From NCBI RefSeq assembly GCF_034353875.1, contig NZ_CP133784.1, positions 2,542,001 through 2,606,000 of the forward strand: a stretch of DNA of 64,000 nt. The letters are read 5' to 3'. Positions within the stretch are counted from its first letter, which is position 1; each line of letters starts with the position of its first letter. Of this stretch, positions 56,793 to 64,000 are shown in pieces. The notes below the pieces were generated by a model. It was not told the DNA's origin and did no database searches. It was given only the letters and a program-made list of their open reading frames with translations. Source of the stretch: Pseudomonas sp. MH9.2 (GTDB lineage Bacteria; Pseudomonadota; Gammaproteobacteria; Pseudomonadales; Pseudomonadaceae). The position numbers were made by a program, and so were the translations under genes.

Positions 56793-57185
56793 TTAGAACA
56801 CTGTGCAAAGAACTTCGCCGCCGACACCGGCAGCGCGCGCAGCACGATCCGTCATCACACCTTTGTTGGTGGAGACGATAGACACACCGAGACCGCCACG
56901 AACTTTTGGCAGATCATCGACGGACTTGTACTGACGCAGGCCTGGACGGCTAACGCGCTTCACTTCTTCGATGACTGGACGGCCTTCGAAGTACTTCAGC
57001 TCGATGGATAGCAGCGGTTTGATTTCGCTGCTGATCTGATAACCCGCAATGTAACCTTCGTCCTTGAGGACTTTGGCTACAGCTACCTTCAACGTGGAAG
57101 ATGGCATGCTTACGACGGGCTTTTCAGCCATCTGGGCATTACGGATACGAGTTAGCATGTCCGCTAACGGGTCCTGCATACTCAT
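56793..57185 (-). CDS. rpsH: 30S ribosomal protein S8
   Basis: A 130-residue 16S rRNA-binding protein: [20 protein letters not shown] and the C-terminal [20 protein letters not shown] signature. In E. coli S8 represses the spc operon by binding mRNA near the L5 start. AGGAG lies ten bases before the ATG. Unusually, it is separated from rpsN by 214 bases carrying two hairpins. Confidence 0.98.
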   Translation of the reverse strand: MSMQDPLADMLTRIRNAQMAEKPVVSMPSSTLKVAVAKVLKDEGYIAGYQISSEIKPLLSIELKYFEGRPVIEEVKRVSRPGLRQYKSVDDLPKVRGGLGVSIVSTNKGVMTDRAARAAGVGGEVLCTVF

Positions 57186-57307
57186 GGGCTAGACGCTCCT
57201 GTTACAAAAATAATTAGCCTTGCGGCTACAGCTTGTCGCCGAGAAACTCCGGGCAAATGAAAGCACGGGCTCAGGCGAGCCGATCATTCTAGACACACCC
57301 CGGAAAT

Positions 57308-57335
57308 GAATCAAGCCCCAAAAGGGGCTTGATTC
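57308..57335 (-). other. perfect 12-base-pair hairpin in the rpsN-rpsH gap
   Basis: GAATCAAGCCCC (57308-57319) pairs fully with GGGGCTTGATTC (57324-57335) around a four-base AAAA loop (TTTT on the coding strand). No T-run follows on the coding strand (ATTTCCGGGG), so it is more likely an attenuator, processing site or stabiliser than a full terminator. Confidence 0.75.
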
Positions 57336-57356
57336 AAAATCACGCTTCACACAGAC

Positions 57357-57374
57357 CAATCTTTTACAAGATTG
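57357..57374 (-). other. second hairpin in the rpsN-rpsH gap
   Basis: CAATCTT (57357-57363) and AAGATTG (57368-57374) form a perfect seven-base stem with a four-base loop, 21 bases before the larger hairpin on the DNA, and nearer to the rpsN stop on the coding strand. Confidence 0.6.
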
Positions 57375-57399
57375 ACCCGTGCGAGACGAGATGGACGCC

Positions 57400-57705
57400 T
57401 TACCAGCTAGCCTTGACCAGACCAGGAACGTCGCCACGCATTGCTGCTTCACGCAGCTTGTTACGGCCAAGGCCGAACTTGCGATAGACGCCGTGTGGAC
57501 GGCCAGTGATGCGGCAGCGGTTACGCATGCGCGCAGCGCTTGCGTCACGTGGCTGCTTCTGCAGAGCTACTTGAGCTTCCCAACGTGCTTCTGGACTTGC
57601 GTTCAGATCAACGATGATAGCTTTCAGTTCTGCACGCTTCTTGGCGTACTTGGCAACCGTGAGCTGACGTTTCAGCTCGCGGTTTTTCATGCTCATCTTG
57701 GCCAT
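57400..57705 (-). CDS. rpsN: 30S ribosomal protein S14
   Basis: A 101-residue protein of the 30S head: [40 protein letters not shown] and [20 protein letters not shown]. Of the four zinc cysteines of the short S14 form only one remains, so this is the zinc-independent long form. The start at 57705 lies 13 bases after the rplE stop. Confidence 0.98.
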   Translation of the reverse strand: MAKMSMKNRELKRQLTVAKYAKKRAELKAIIVDLNASPEARWEAQVALQKQPRDASAARMRNRCRITGRPHGVYRKFGLGRNKLREAAMRGDVPGLVKASW

Positions 57706-57718
57706 TGTCCTACTCCAA

Positions 57719-58258
57719 TCAGTTGCGGAACGGGAACTTGAAGGCACGCAGCAATGCGCGACCCTCGTCATCCGTACGAGCAGTGGTGGTCAGGGTAATG
57801 TCCAGACCGCGAAGAGCATCGATCTTGTCGTAATCGATTTCCGGGAAAATGATCTGCTCTTTAACGCCCATGCTGTAGTTACCACGACCATCGAAGGACT
57901 TGGCATTCAGGCCGCGAAAATCGCGAACCCGAGGCAGGGAGATCGACAGCAGACGATCCAGGAATTCGTACATACGATCGCGACGCAGAGTGACTTTAAC
58001 GCCGATCGGCCAACCTTCACGGACTTTAAAGCCAGCGATGGATTTCCGAGCGTAAGTCACAACGACTTTCTGACCGGTGATCTTTTCCAGGTCAGCAACA
58101 GCGTGCTCGATGACTTTTTTGTCACCGACCGCTTCGCCAAGACCCATGTTAAGGGTGATCTTTGTAACGCGCGGAACTTCCATCACGTTCGAAAGCTTAA
58201 GTTCTTCCTTAAGTTTCGGAGCGATTTCCTTCCGGTAAATCTCTTTTAGTCGTGCCAT
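57719..58258 (-). CDS. rplE: 50S ribosomal protein L5
   Basis: A 179-residue protein that binds 5S rRNA and contacts the P-site t[43 protein letters not shown] and the C-terminal [20 protein letters not shown]. It follows rplX after 20 bases. Confidence 0.98.
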   Translation of the reverse strand: MARLKEIYRKEIAPKLKEELKLSNVMEVPRVTKITLNMGLGEAVGDKKVIEHAVADLEKITGQKVVVTYARKSIAGFKVREGWPIGVKVTLRRDRMYEFLDRLLSISLPRVRDFRGLNAKSFDGRGNYSMGVKEQIIFPEIDYDKIDALRGLDITLTTTARTDDEGRALLRAFKFPFRN

Positions 58259-58278
58259 GGTCTTCTACCTAGCAGTGT

Positions 58279-58593
58279 TCAAGCATCAACCGCTTTTTGG
58301 GTCGACTTGAAGACACGAATTTTCTTGCCGTCTTCAACTTTGAAACCAACGCGGTCAGCCTTGTTGGTTGCGCCGTTGAAAATGGCGACGTTAGAAGCGT
58401 GCAATGGCGCTTCTTTCTCGACGATACCGCCCTGAACGCCCGACGCCGAGTTAGGCTTGGTATGACGCTTAACCAGGTTGAGCCCACCAACGACCAGACG
58501 GTCGTCAACGAGAACCTTAAGCACCTTACCGCGCTTACCTTTGTCTTTGCCGGCGATCACGATGATCTCGTCGTCACGACGAATCTTTTGCAT
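58279..58593 (-). CDS. rplX: 50S ribosomal protein L24
   Basis: A 104-residue assembly initiator of the large subunit with a KOW motif: [20 protein letters not shown], then [13 protein letters not shown] and the C-terminal [19 protein letters not shown]. It follows rplN after 11 bases. Confidence 0.98.
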   Translation of the reverse strand: MQKIRRDDEIIVIAGKDKGKRGKVLKVLVDDRLVVGGLNLVKRHTKPNSASGVQGGIVEKEAPLHASNVAIFNGATNKADRVGFKVEDGKKIRVFKSTQKAVDA

Positions 58594-58604
58594 GTCGGAT
58601 CTCC

Positions 58605-58973
58605 TTACAGCACTTCTGGGGCGAGCGAGACGATCTTCATGAACTTCTCAGTACGAAGTTCACGGGTCACTGGCCCAAAGATACGGGTGCCAATCGGCTC
58701 TTGCTTGTTGTTCAACAGAACAGCAGCGTTGCCGTCAAAGCGGATGATGGAGCCGTCAGCACGACGAACACCATGGCGAGTGCGGACTACTACTGCAGTC
58801 ATCACTTGGCCTTTTTTCACCTTGCCGCGCGGAATTGCTTCCTTGACGGTCACTTTGATGATGTCACCGATACCAGCGTAACGACGATGGGAGCCACCCA
58901 GCACCTTGATGCACATAACGCGGCGTGCGCCGCTGTTATCGGCCACATCGAGCATGGATTGAGTCTGAATCAT
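58605..58973 (-). CDS. rplN: 50S ribosomal protein L14
   Basis: A 122-residue protein at the subunit interface: [40 protein letters not shown] and [20 protein letters not shown]. Confidence 0.98.
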   Translation of the reverse strand: MIQTQSMLDVADNSGARRVMCIKVLGGSHRRYAGIGDIIKVTVKEAIPRGKVKKGQVMTAVVVRTRHGVRRADGSIIRFDGNAAVLLNNKQEPIGTRIFGPVTRELRTEKFMKIVSLAPEVL

Positions 58974-58996
58974 ATAATTTCTCCGACCCCTAGTCC

Positions 58997-59263
58997 TTAG
59001 ACTTCCACAGCGCGTTCGAGAATATCAACCAATGCCCAAGACTTGGTCTTGGCCAGCGGACGAGTTTCACGAATCGTGACTTTGTCGCCGATGTGGCACT
59101 GATTGGTTTCGTCGTGCGCGTGCAGCTTAGTCGAACGCTTAACATATTTACCGTAGATCGGGTGCTTTACGCGACGCTCGATCAGAACGGTGATGGTCTT
59201 GTCCATCTTGTCGCTGACAACACGGCCAGTCAGCGTACGGACGGTTTTTTCGGCTTCAGCCAT
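58997..59263 (-). CDS. rpsQ: 30S ribosomal protein S17
   Basis: An 88-residue OB-fold protein binding 16S r[23 protein letters not shown], then [20 protein letters not shown] and [20 protein letters not shown]. The start at 59263 is preferred to the codon six bases upstream by comparison with the family. It begins inside a two-base gap after rpmC. Confidence 0.97.
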   Translation of the reverse strand: MAEAEKTVRTLTGRVVSDKMDKTITVLIERRVKHPIYGKYVKRSTKLHAHDETNQCHIGDKVTIRETRPLAKTKSWALVDILERAVEV

Positions 59264-59265
59264 GA

Positions 59266-59457
59266 TCACTTACCTGCCTGCTGGTTAAGCACAGTCTTCA
59301 CGCGAGCAATGTCACGTTTAACTTGCGAGAGCAGGTGAGACTGCCCCAACTGGCCAGTTGCTTTCTGCATACGCAGATTGAACTGGTCGCGCAGCAGGCC
59401 GAGCAATTGCTCGTTCAGCTGCTGTGCTGATTTTTCACGAAGTTCATTCGCTTTCAT
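59266..59457 (-). CDS. rpmC: 50S ribosomal protein L29
   Basis: A 63-residue helical protein at the tunnel exit: [54 protein letters not shown]. Its ATG overlaps the rplP stop by one base. Confidence 0.97.
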
Positions 59458-59870
59458 CACATCACCGTCCGTTTAACAAAGGAGGTGGCGAGTGGCAGCT
59501 TCGCAGCAGCCAGGGCGAAAGCCTCACGCGCCAGCTCTTCAGTAACACCCTCGATTTCATACAGGACTTTGCCTGGCTGAATCTGGGCAACCCAGTACTC
59601 AACGTTACCCTTACCTTTACCCATCCGAACTTCGAGTGGCTTTTTGGTTACAGGTTTGTCCGGGAATACACGGATCCAGATTTTGCCGCCACGTTTAACG
59701 TGACGGGTCAGTGCACGACGCGCTGACTCAATCTGACGAGCGGTGAGACGACCACGAGCAACAGACTTCAGCGCATATTCGCCGAAGCTGACTTTGCTAC
59801 CGCGCTGAGCCAAGCCACGGTTGTGGCCTGTCATCTGCTTGCGGAACTTCGTACGCTTTGGTTGCAACAT
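59457..59870 (-). CDS. rplP: 50S ribosomal protein L16
   Basis: A 137-residue protein near the A-site and peptidyl transferase centre: [39 protein letters not shown] and [20 protein letters not shown]. It follows rpsC after 12 bases. Confidence 0.98.
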
Positions 59871-59882
59871 TTGGCGTACCCC

Positions 59883-60569
59883 TTACTTAGCAGCTTTTTT
59901 ACGAGGCGCTGGTGCTTGTGGTTTCAGCTCTTCTTGGCGACCACCAATTACTTCGCCTTTGAAGATCCAAACCTTTACACCGATCACACCATAAGTGGTG
60001 TGAGCTTCGTAGTTGGCATAGTCGATGTCAGCACGCAGGGTGTGCAGTGGCACACGACCCTCGCGATACCATTCAGTACGTGCGATTTCAGCACCGCCGA
60101 GACGACCGCTCACTTGGATTTTGATGCCTTTGGCACCAATGCGCATGGCGTTCTGAACAGCGCGCTTCATAGCGCGACGGAACATTACGCGACGCTCCAG
60201 CTGCTGAGCTACGCTCTGCGCAACCAGCATACCGTCAAGCTCCGGCTTGCGGATCTCTTCGATATTGATGTGCACAGGCACACCCATTTGCTTGGTCAGG
60301 TCCTGACGCAGTTTCTCAACATCTTCACCTTTCTTGCCGATCACGATGCCGGGACGAGCGGTGTGGATGGTGATACGTGCAGTCTGAGCCGGACGATGGA
60401 TATCGATACGGCTTACGGACGCGCTTTTTAGTTTGTCTTGGAGATACTCGCGCACCTTCAGATCAGCGAACAAATAGTCCGCATAAGTCCGACCGTCTGC
60501 GTACCAGACGGAGGTGTGCTCCTTGACGATTCCCAGGCGAATGCCAATGGGATGTACTTTCTGACCCAT
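59883..60569 (-). CDS. rpsC: 30S ribosomal protein S3
   Basis: A 228-residue protein with a KH domain at the mRNA entry tunnel: [60 protein letters not shown], and a Lys/Ala/Pro-rich tail. The start at 60569 follows the family; upstream codons overlap rplV. Confidence 0.98.
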
Positions 60570-60582
60570 CTCTTCGACTCCG

Positions 60583-60915
60583 TTACTTGTCAGCAACCTT
60601 GACAGTGATATGGCAAGACCGCTTGACGATGCGATCAGCGCGGCCTTTGGCACGCGGCATGATTCGCTTCAGCGAACGCCCTTCGTTGACGAAAACGGTG
60701 GAGACCTTAAGGTCATCAACGTCTGCGCCTTCGTTATGCTCGGCGTTGGCTACGGCCGACTCCAGCACTTTCTTCAGGATCTCGGCGGCTTTCTTACTGC
60801 TGAAAGCCAACAGGTTGAGCGCTTCGCCCACCTTCTTCCCGCGGATCTGGTCGGCGACCAAGCGGGCTTTCTGGGCGGAGATTCGAGCGCCCGACAACTT
60901 AGCGGCTACTTCCAT
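60583..60915 (-). CDS. rplV: 50S ribosomal protein L22
   Basis: A 110-residue protein lining the exit tunnel: [40 protein letters not shown] and the C-terminal [20 protein letters not shown] loop signature. Confidence 0.98.
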
Positions 60916-60928
60916 CGTTCCTTACCCC

Positions 60929-61204
60929 TTAACGCTTGGCTTTCTTGTCTGCCACGTGCCCACGATAAGTGCGGGTACCGGCAAACTCGCCTAGTTTATG
61001 GCCGACCATGTCTTCGTTCACAAGAACTGGGACATGTTGACGACCGTTATGCACAGCAATGGTCAAACCGACCATTTGCGGCAGAATCATAGAACGGCGC
61101 GACCAGGTCTTAACTGGTTTGCGATCATTCTTTTCCGCCGCCACTTCGATCTTCTTCAGTAGGTGAAGATCGATAAAAGGACCTTTTTTCAGAGAACGTG
61201 GCAC
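60929..61204 (-). CDS. rpsS: 30S ribosomal protein S19
   Basis: A 91-residue protein of the 30S head: [40 protein letters not shown] and [20 protein letters not shown]. Confidence 0.98.
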   Translation of the reverse strand: MPRSLKKGPFIDLHLLKKIEVAAEKNDRKPVKTWSRRSMILPQMVGLTIAVHNGRQHVPVLVNEDMVGHKLGEFAGTRTYRGHVADKKAKR

Positions 61205-61220
61205 TGTCGTATCCCTCTAT

Positions 61221-62045
61221 TTACTTGCGACGACGGACGATCATTTTGTCGGTACGCTTATTACCACGAGTCTTCGCGCCCTTAGTCGGGAAGCCCCACG
61301 GCGATACCGGATGACGACCACCAGAGGTACGACCTTCACCACCACCATGTGGGTGGTCAACCGGGTTCATGGCAACACCACGAACGGTTGGGCGAACGCC
61401 ACGCCAGCGTTTGGCACCAGCTTTACCCAGCGAACGCAGGCTGTGCTCGGAGTTCGAGACTTCGCCAAGCGTTGCACGGCATTCAGCCAATACTTTACGC
61501 ATTTCACCAGAGCGCAGACGCAGGGTCACGTAGACACCATCACGCGCTACCAGCTGAGCAGAAGCACCAGCGGAACGAGCGATTTGCGCGCCTTTACCCG
61601 GCTTCAACTCGATGCCGTGTACGGTGCTACCCACTGGAATGTTGCGCAACTGAAGAGCGTTGCCCGGCTTGATCGGTGCCAAGGCACCTGCGATCAGCTG
61701 GTCGCCAGCACTAATGCCTTTAGGGGCAATAATGTAGCGGCGCTCGCCATCTGCGTACAACAGCAGGGCGATGTGAGCAGTACGGTTTGGATCGTATTCG
61801 ATACGCTCAACGGTGGCACTGATGCCATCTTTGTCGTTACGACGGAAATCGACCAAACGATAATGCTGCTTATGACCACCACCGATGTGACGAGTGGTAA
61901 TACGGCCATTGTTGTTACGACCACCAGTCTTCGATTTCTTCTCGAGCAGCGGTGCGTGAGGAGCGCCTTTATGCAGCTCCTGGTTGACCACCTTGACCAC
62001 AAAACGGCGGCCAGGGGAAGTCGGTTTGCATTTAACGATTGCCAT
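61221..62045 (-). CDS. rplB: 50S ribosomal protein L2
   Basis: A 274-residue primary 23S rRNA-binding protein needed for subunit joining and peptidyl transfer: [40 protein letters not shown], and the strongly conserved [20 protein letters not shown] with the functional His, ending KMIVRRRK. Confidence 0.98.
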   Translation of the reverse strand: MAIVKCKPTSPGRRFVVKVVNQELHKGAPHAPLLEKKSKTGGRNNNGRITTRHIGGGHKQHYRLVDFRRNDKDGISATVERIEYDPNRTAHIALLLYADGERRYIIAPKGISAGDQLIAGALAPIKPGNALQLRNIPVGSTVHGIELKPGKGAQIARSAGASAQLVARDGVYVTLRLRSGEMRKVLAECRATLGEVSNSEHSLRSLGKAGAKRWRGVRPTVRGVAMNPVDHPHGGGEGRTSGGRHPVSPWGFPTKGAKTRGNKRTDKMIVRRRK

Positions 62046-62059
62046 GATGCACCCCTTCC

Positions 62060-62359
62060 TTACTCAGCACTGCTGCTGAAATCGAGATCTTGGCCCGGTT
62101 GAAGGGAAATAATCGCCTTCTTCCAGTCATTACGCTTGCCCAGACCGCGAGCAGTACGTTTGCTCTTACCCAGAACATTCAGGGTAGTAACACGCTCTAC
62201 TTTCACGCTGAACAGGCTTTCGACGGCCTTCTTGATTTCCAGCTTGGTTGCGTCAGTAGCAACCTTGAAAACGAACTGGCCTTTCTTGTCAGCCAGAACC
62301 GTAGCCTTCTCGGAAACGTGCGGGCCGAGTAGAACTTTAAATACGCGTTCCTGGTTCAT
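62060..62359 (-). CDS. rplW: 50S ribosomal protein L23
   Basis: A 99-residue protein at the tunnel exit that docks SRP and trigger factor: [49 protein letters not shown]-like [19 protein letters not shown]. It overlaps the rplD stop by ATGA. Confidence 0.98.
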   Translation of the reverse strand: MNQERVFKVLLGPHVSEKATVLADKKGQFVFKVATDATKLEIKKAVESLFSVKVERVTTLNVLGKSKRTARGLGKRNDWKKAIISLQPGQDLDFSSSAE

Positions 62360-62958
62360 CCCAGCAGCTCCTCGAATTTCTTCACGGCCGACACGGTGAT
62401 CAACACCTTGTCGTATGCGATCAGACTAACTGGATCGGAACCCTGTACGTCACGAACATCAACGTGCGGCAGGTTACGAGCAGCCAGGTACAGGTTCTGA
62501 TCAACAGCATCAGACACGATCAAGACATCAGTCAGACCCATGCCATTCAGCTTGTTCAGCAGGTCTTTGGTTTTCGGCGCTTCAACTACGAAGTCCTGAA
62601 CCACGACCAGACGATCAGTACGTACCAGCTCAGCAAGGATGGAGCGCAATGCTGCGCGATACATCTTCTTGTTGAGTTTCTGGGAGTGATCCTGAGGACG
62701 AGCAGCAAAAGTGGTACCGCCGCCACGCCAGATTGGGCTACGGATAGTACCGGCACGAGCACGACCAGTACCTTTCTGACGCCATGGGCGCTTACCGCCA
62801 CCGGAAACGTCTGAACGGGTCTTCTGGGCCTTGCTACCTTGACGGCCGCCGGCCATGTAGGCCACGACTGCTTGGTGAACCAGCGTCTCGTTGAACTCGC
62901 CGCCGAACGTCAGTTCGGAAACTTCGATCGCCTGAGCGTCATTTACATTTAATTGCAT
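62356..62958 (-). CDS. rplD: 50S ribosomal protein L4
   Basis: A 200-residue tunnel protein: [39 protein letters not shown] and a C-terminal Rossmann-like part ([20 protein letters not shown]). In E. coli L4 also represses the S10 operon; the leader of that operon is outside this window. Confidence 0.98.
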   Translation of the reverse strand: MQLNVNDAQAIEVSELTFGGEFNETLVHQAVVAYMAGGRQGSKAQKTRSDVSGGGKRPWRQKGTGRARAGTIRSPIWRGGGTTFAARPQDHSQKLNKKMYRAALRSILAELVRTDRLVVVQDFVVEAPKTKDLLNKLNGMGLTDVLIVSDAVDQNLYLAARNLPHVDVRDVQGSDPVSLIAYDKVLITVSAVKKFEELLG

Positions 62959-62970
62959 GTCAGCTTCCCC

Positions 62971-63606
62971 TTAACCGCGAGCCTTGGCTGCCGGACGTAC
63001 AACCAGGTTGCCGCCAGTAGCGCCAGGAACAGCACCCTTGACCAACAACAGATTGCGTTCAGCGTCCACGCGCACCACTTCCAGGGACTGCACGGTCACG
63101 CGCTCAGCGCCCATATGACCGGACATTTTTTTGCCCTTGAATACACGACCAGGAGTCTGGCACTGGCCGATTGAGCCCGGGACGCGGTGGGATACGGAGT
63201 TGCCGTGAGTATTGTCTTGGCCACGGAAATTGTGGCGTTTGATCGTACCCTGGAAACCTTTACCTTTGGACTGACCGGTCACATCGACCATCTGACCAGC
63301 GGCGAAGATTTCTGCATTGATTACGTCGCCAGCCTGGTAGTCGCCTTCTTCAAGACGAAACTCCCAAACACCGCGACCAGCAGCAACGTTCGCTTTTGCG
63401 AAGTGACCTGCTTGAGCAGCAGTCACACGCGAAGCACGACGCACACCGACAGTGACTTGCACTGCACGATAGCCATCAGTTTCTTCGGTTTTGAACTGGG
63501 TGACGCGATTCGGCTCGATCTCAATGACCGTAACCGGAATGGAGACACCTTCTTCGGTGAAAATACGGGTCATACCGCATTTACGACCGACTACACCAAT
63601 AGTCAT
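62971..63606 (-). CDS. rplC: 50S ribosomal protein L3
   Basis: A 211-residue 23S rRNA-binding protein reaching the peptidyl transferase centre: [40 protein letters not shown] (with the Gln that is methylated in E. coli nearby), [20 protein letters not shown]. The start at 63606 is preceded by GAGGTTTACAAC. It lies 81 bases after rpsJ. Confidence 0.98.
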   Translation of the reverse strand: MTIGVVGRKCGMTRIFTEEGVSIPVTVIEIEPNRVTQFKTEETDGYRAVQVTVGVRRASRVTAAQAGHFAKANVAAGRGVWEFRLEEGDYQAGDVINAEIFAAGQMVDVTGQSKGKGFQGTIKRHNFRGQDNTHGNSVSHRVPGSIGQCQTPGRVFKGKKMSGHMGAERVTVQSLEVVRVDAERNLLLVKGAVPGATGGNLVVRPAAKARG

Positions 63607-63687
63607 GTTGTAAACCTCATGAGTGTACGGGGCTTTCACCCGCTATGGCCGCCCATTTCAGAGCGTTACACGACTAAGACCCGAGTC

Positions 63688-63999
63688 TTAGCCGAGGCTG
63701 ATCTGTACTTCCACACCGGCCGCAAGATCAAGCTTCATAAGTGCGTCAACGGTTTTATCCGTTGGCTGGACGATGTCCAGAACGCGCTTGTGAGTACGGA
63801 TCTCATACTGGTCGCGCGCGTCTTTGTTGACGTGCGGAGAAACCAGAACAGTGAACCGCTCTTTACGGGTAGGAAGTGGAATCGGACCACGCACCTGTGC
63901 ACCAGTACGTTTCGCGGTTTCCACGATTTCCTGGGTGGATTGGTCGATCAGACGATGGTCAAAAGCCTTCAACCTGATACGGATTTGCTGATTTTGCAT
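63688..63999 (-). CDS. rpsJ: 30S ribosomal protein S10 / NusE
   Basis: A 103-residue protein of the 30S head that also acts as NusE with NusB in antitermination. [40 protein letters not shown] and the C-terminal [15 protein letters not shown] are complete; its ATG ends one base before the window edge. It is the first gene of the S10 cluster. Confidence 0.98.
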
Positions 64000-64000
64000 T

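Noticed and set aside
1..64000. CRISPR arrays, tRNA or rRNA genes, complete insertion sequences, prophage genes
   Set aside because: None seen: no regularly spaced repeats, no tRNA-like cloverleaf noticed and no transposase or integrase reading frame.

Overview
The window is chromosomal DNA of a fluorescent Pseudomonas, most likely of the P. fluorescens group. This rests on gene order and protein sequence: dxs, the nrdR-ribD-ribC-ribBA-ribH-nusB-thiL-pgpA cluster, uvrA next to an MFS gene and ssb, a ferritin beside katA, and the S10-spc-alpha ribosomal protein clusters ending in rplQ. Most genes are ordinary, GC-rich and tightly packed, with many 4-base ATGA or GTGA stop/start overlaps.

Layout. 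1-3591: 3' part of dxs (isoprenoid precursor synthesis) and a BtuB-like vitamin B12 receptor. 3592-6742: a small type VI secretion islet lying between two converging B12-uptake genes. It holds an internally deleted hcp, a LysM-like/glycine-rich putative membrane-damaging effector, its membrane immunity protein, and a degraded tandem copy of the toxin-immunity unit. 6743-8588: BtuF-like B12-binding protein, a small membrane protein and ribA. 8729-14802: the leftward nrdR/riboflavin/thiamine operon. 15030-17419: lipoprotein, methyltransferase, CnoX-type thioredoxin chaperone and one unknown gene. 17563-20712: a zrg-type (His-rich DUF2796, ABC ATPase, permease, DUF3299) metal-uptake operon, then ompW. 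21547-23353: two nucleotide-sugar genes. 23554-27876: lhr helicase interrupted by one amber codon. 27886-32893: MscS-family channel, moaA, bestrophin and mobA.

32914-41968: a catabolic and transport locus. It has an aminotransferase, an IclR regulator, a polyamine-type ABC transporter and a three-part 2Fe-2S/FAD/FAD dehydrogenase, probably for an amine, imino acid or opine that cannot be named from sequence. It is followed by a degenerate REP doublet and an AT-rich orphan membrane gene. 42992-50120: ssb, a YajR-like MFS gene, uvrA, a heme-less ferritin (ftnA type) and katA. 50291-63999: rplQ to rpsJ, all leftward, 26 genes including rpoA and secY, with a hairpin at the spc/alpha boundary and an unusually long, doubly hairpinned rpsN-rpsH gap.

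The most novel content is the T6SS islet. Its Hcp remnant is still translationally coupled to the effector, and the second toxin-immunity unit looks like an orphan module whose immunity gene lost 65 codons between short GGAG repeats. Other points for a second look are the lhr amber codon, the RmlD-like protein without its catalytic YxxxK, the RibBX-type degenerate cyclohydrolase domain, the REP doublet and the rpsH leader.
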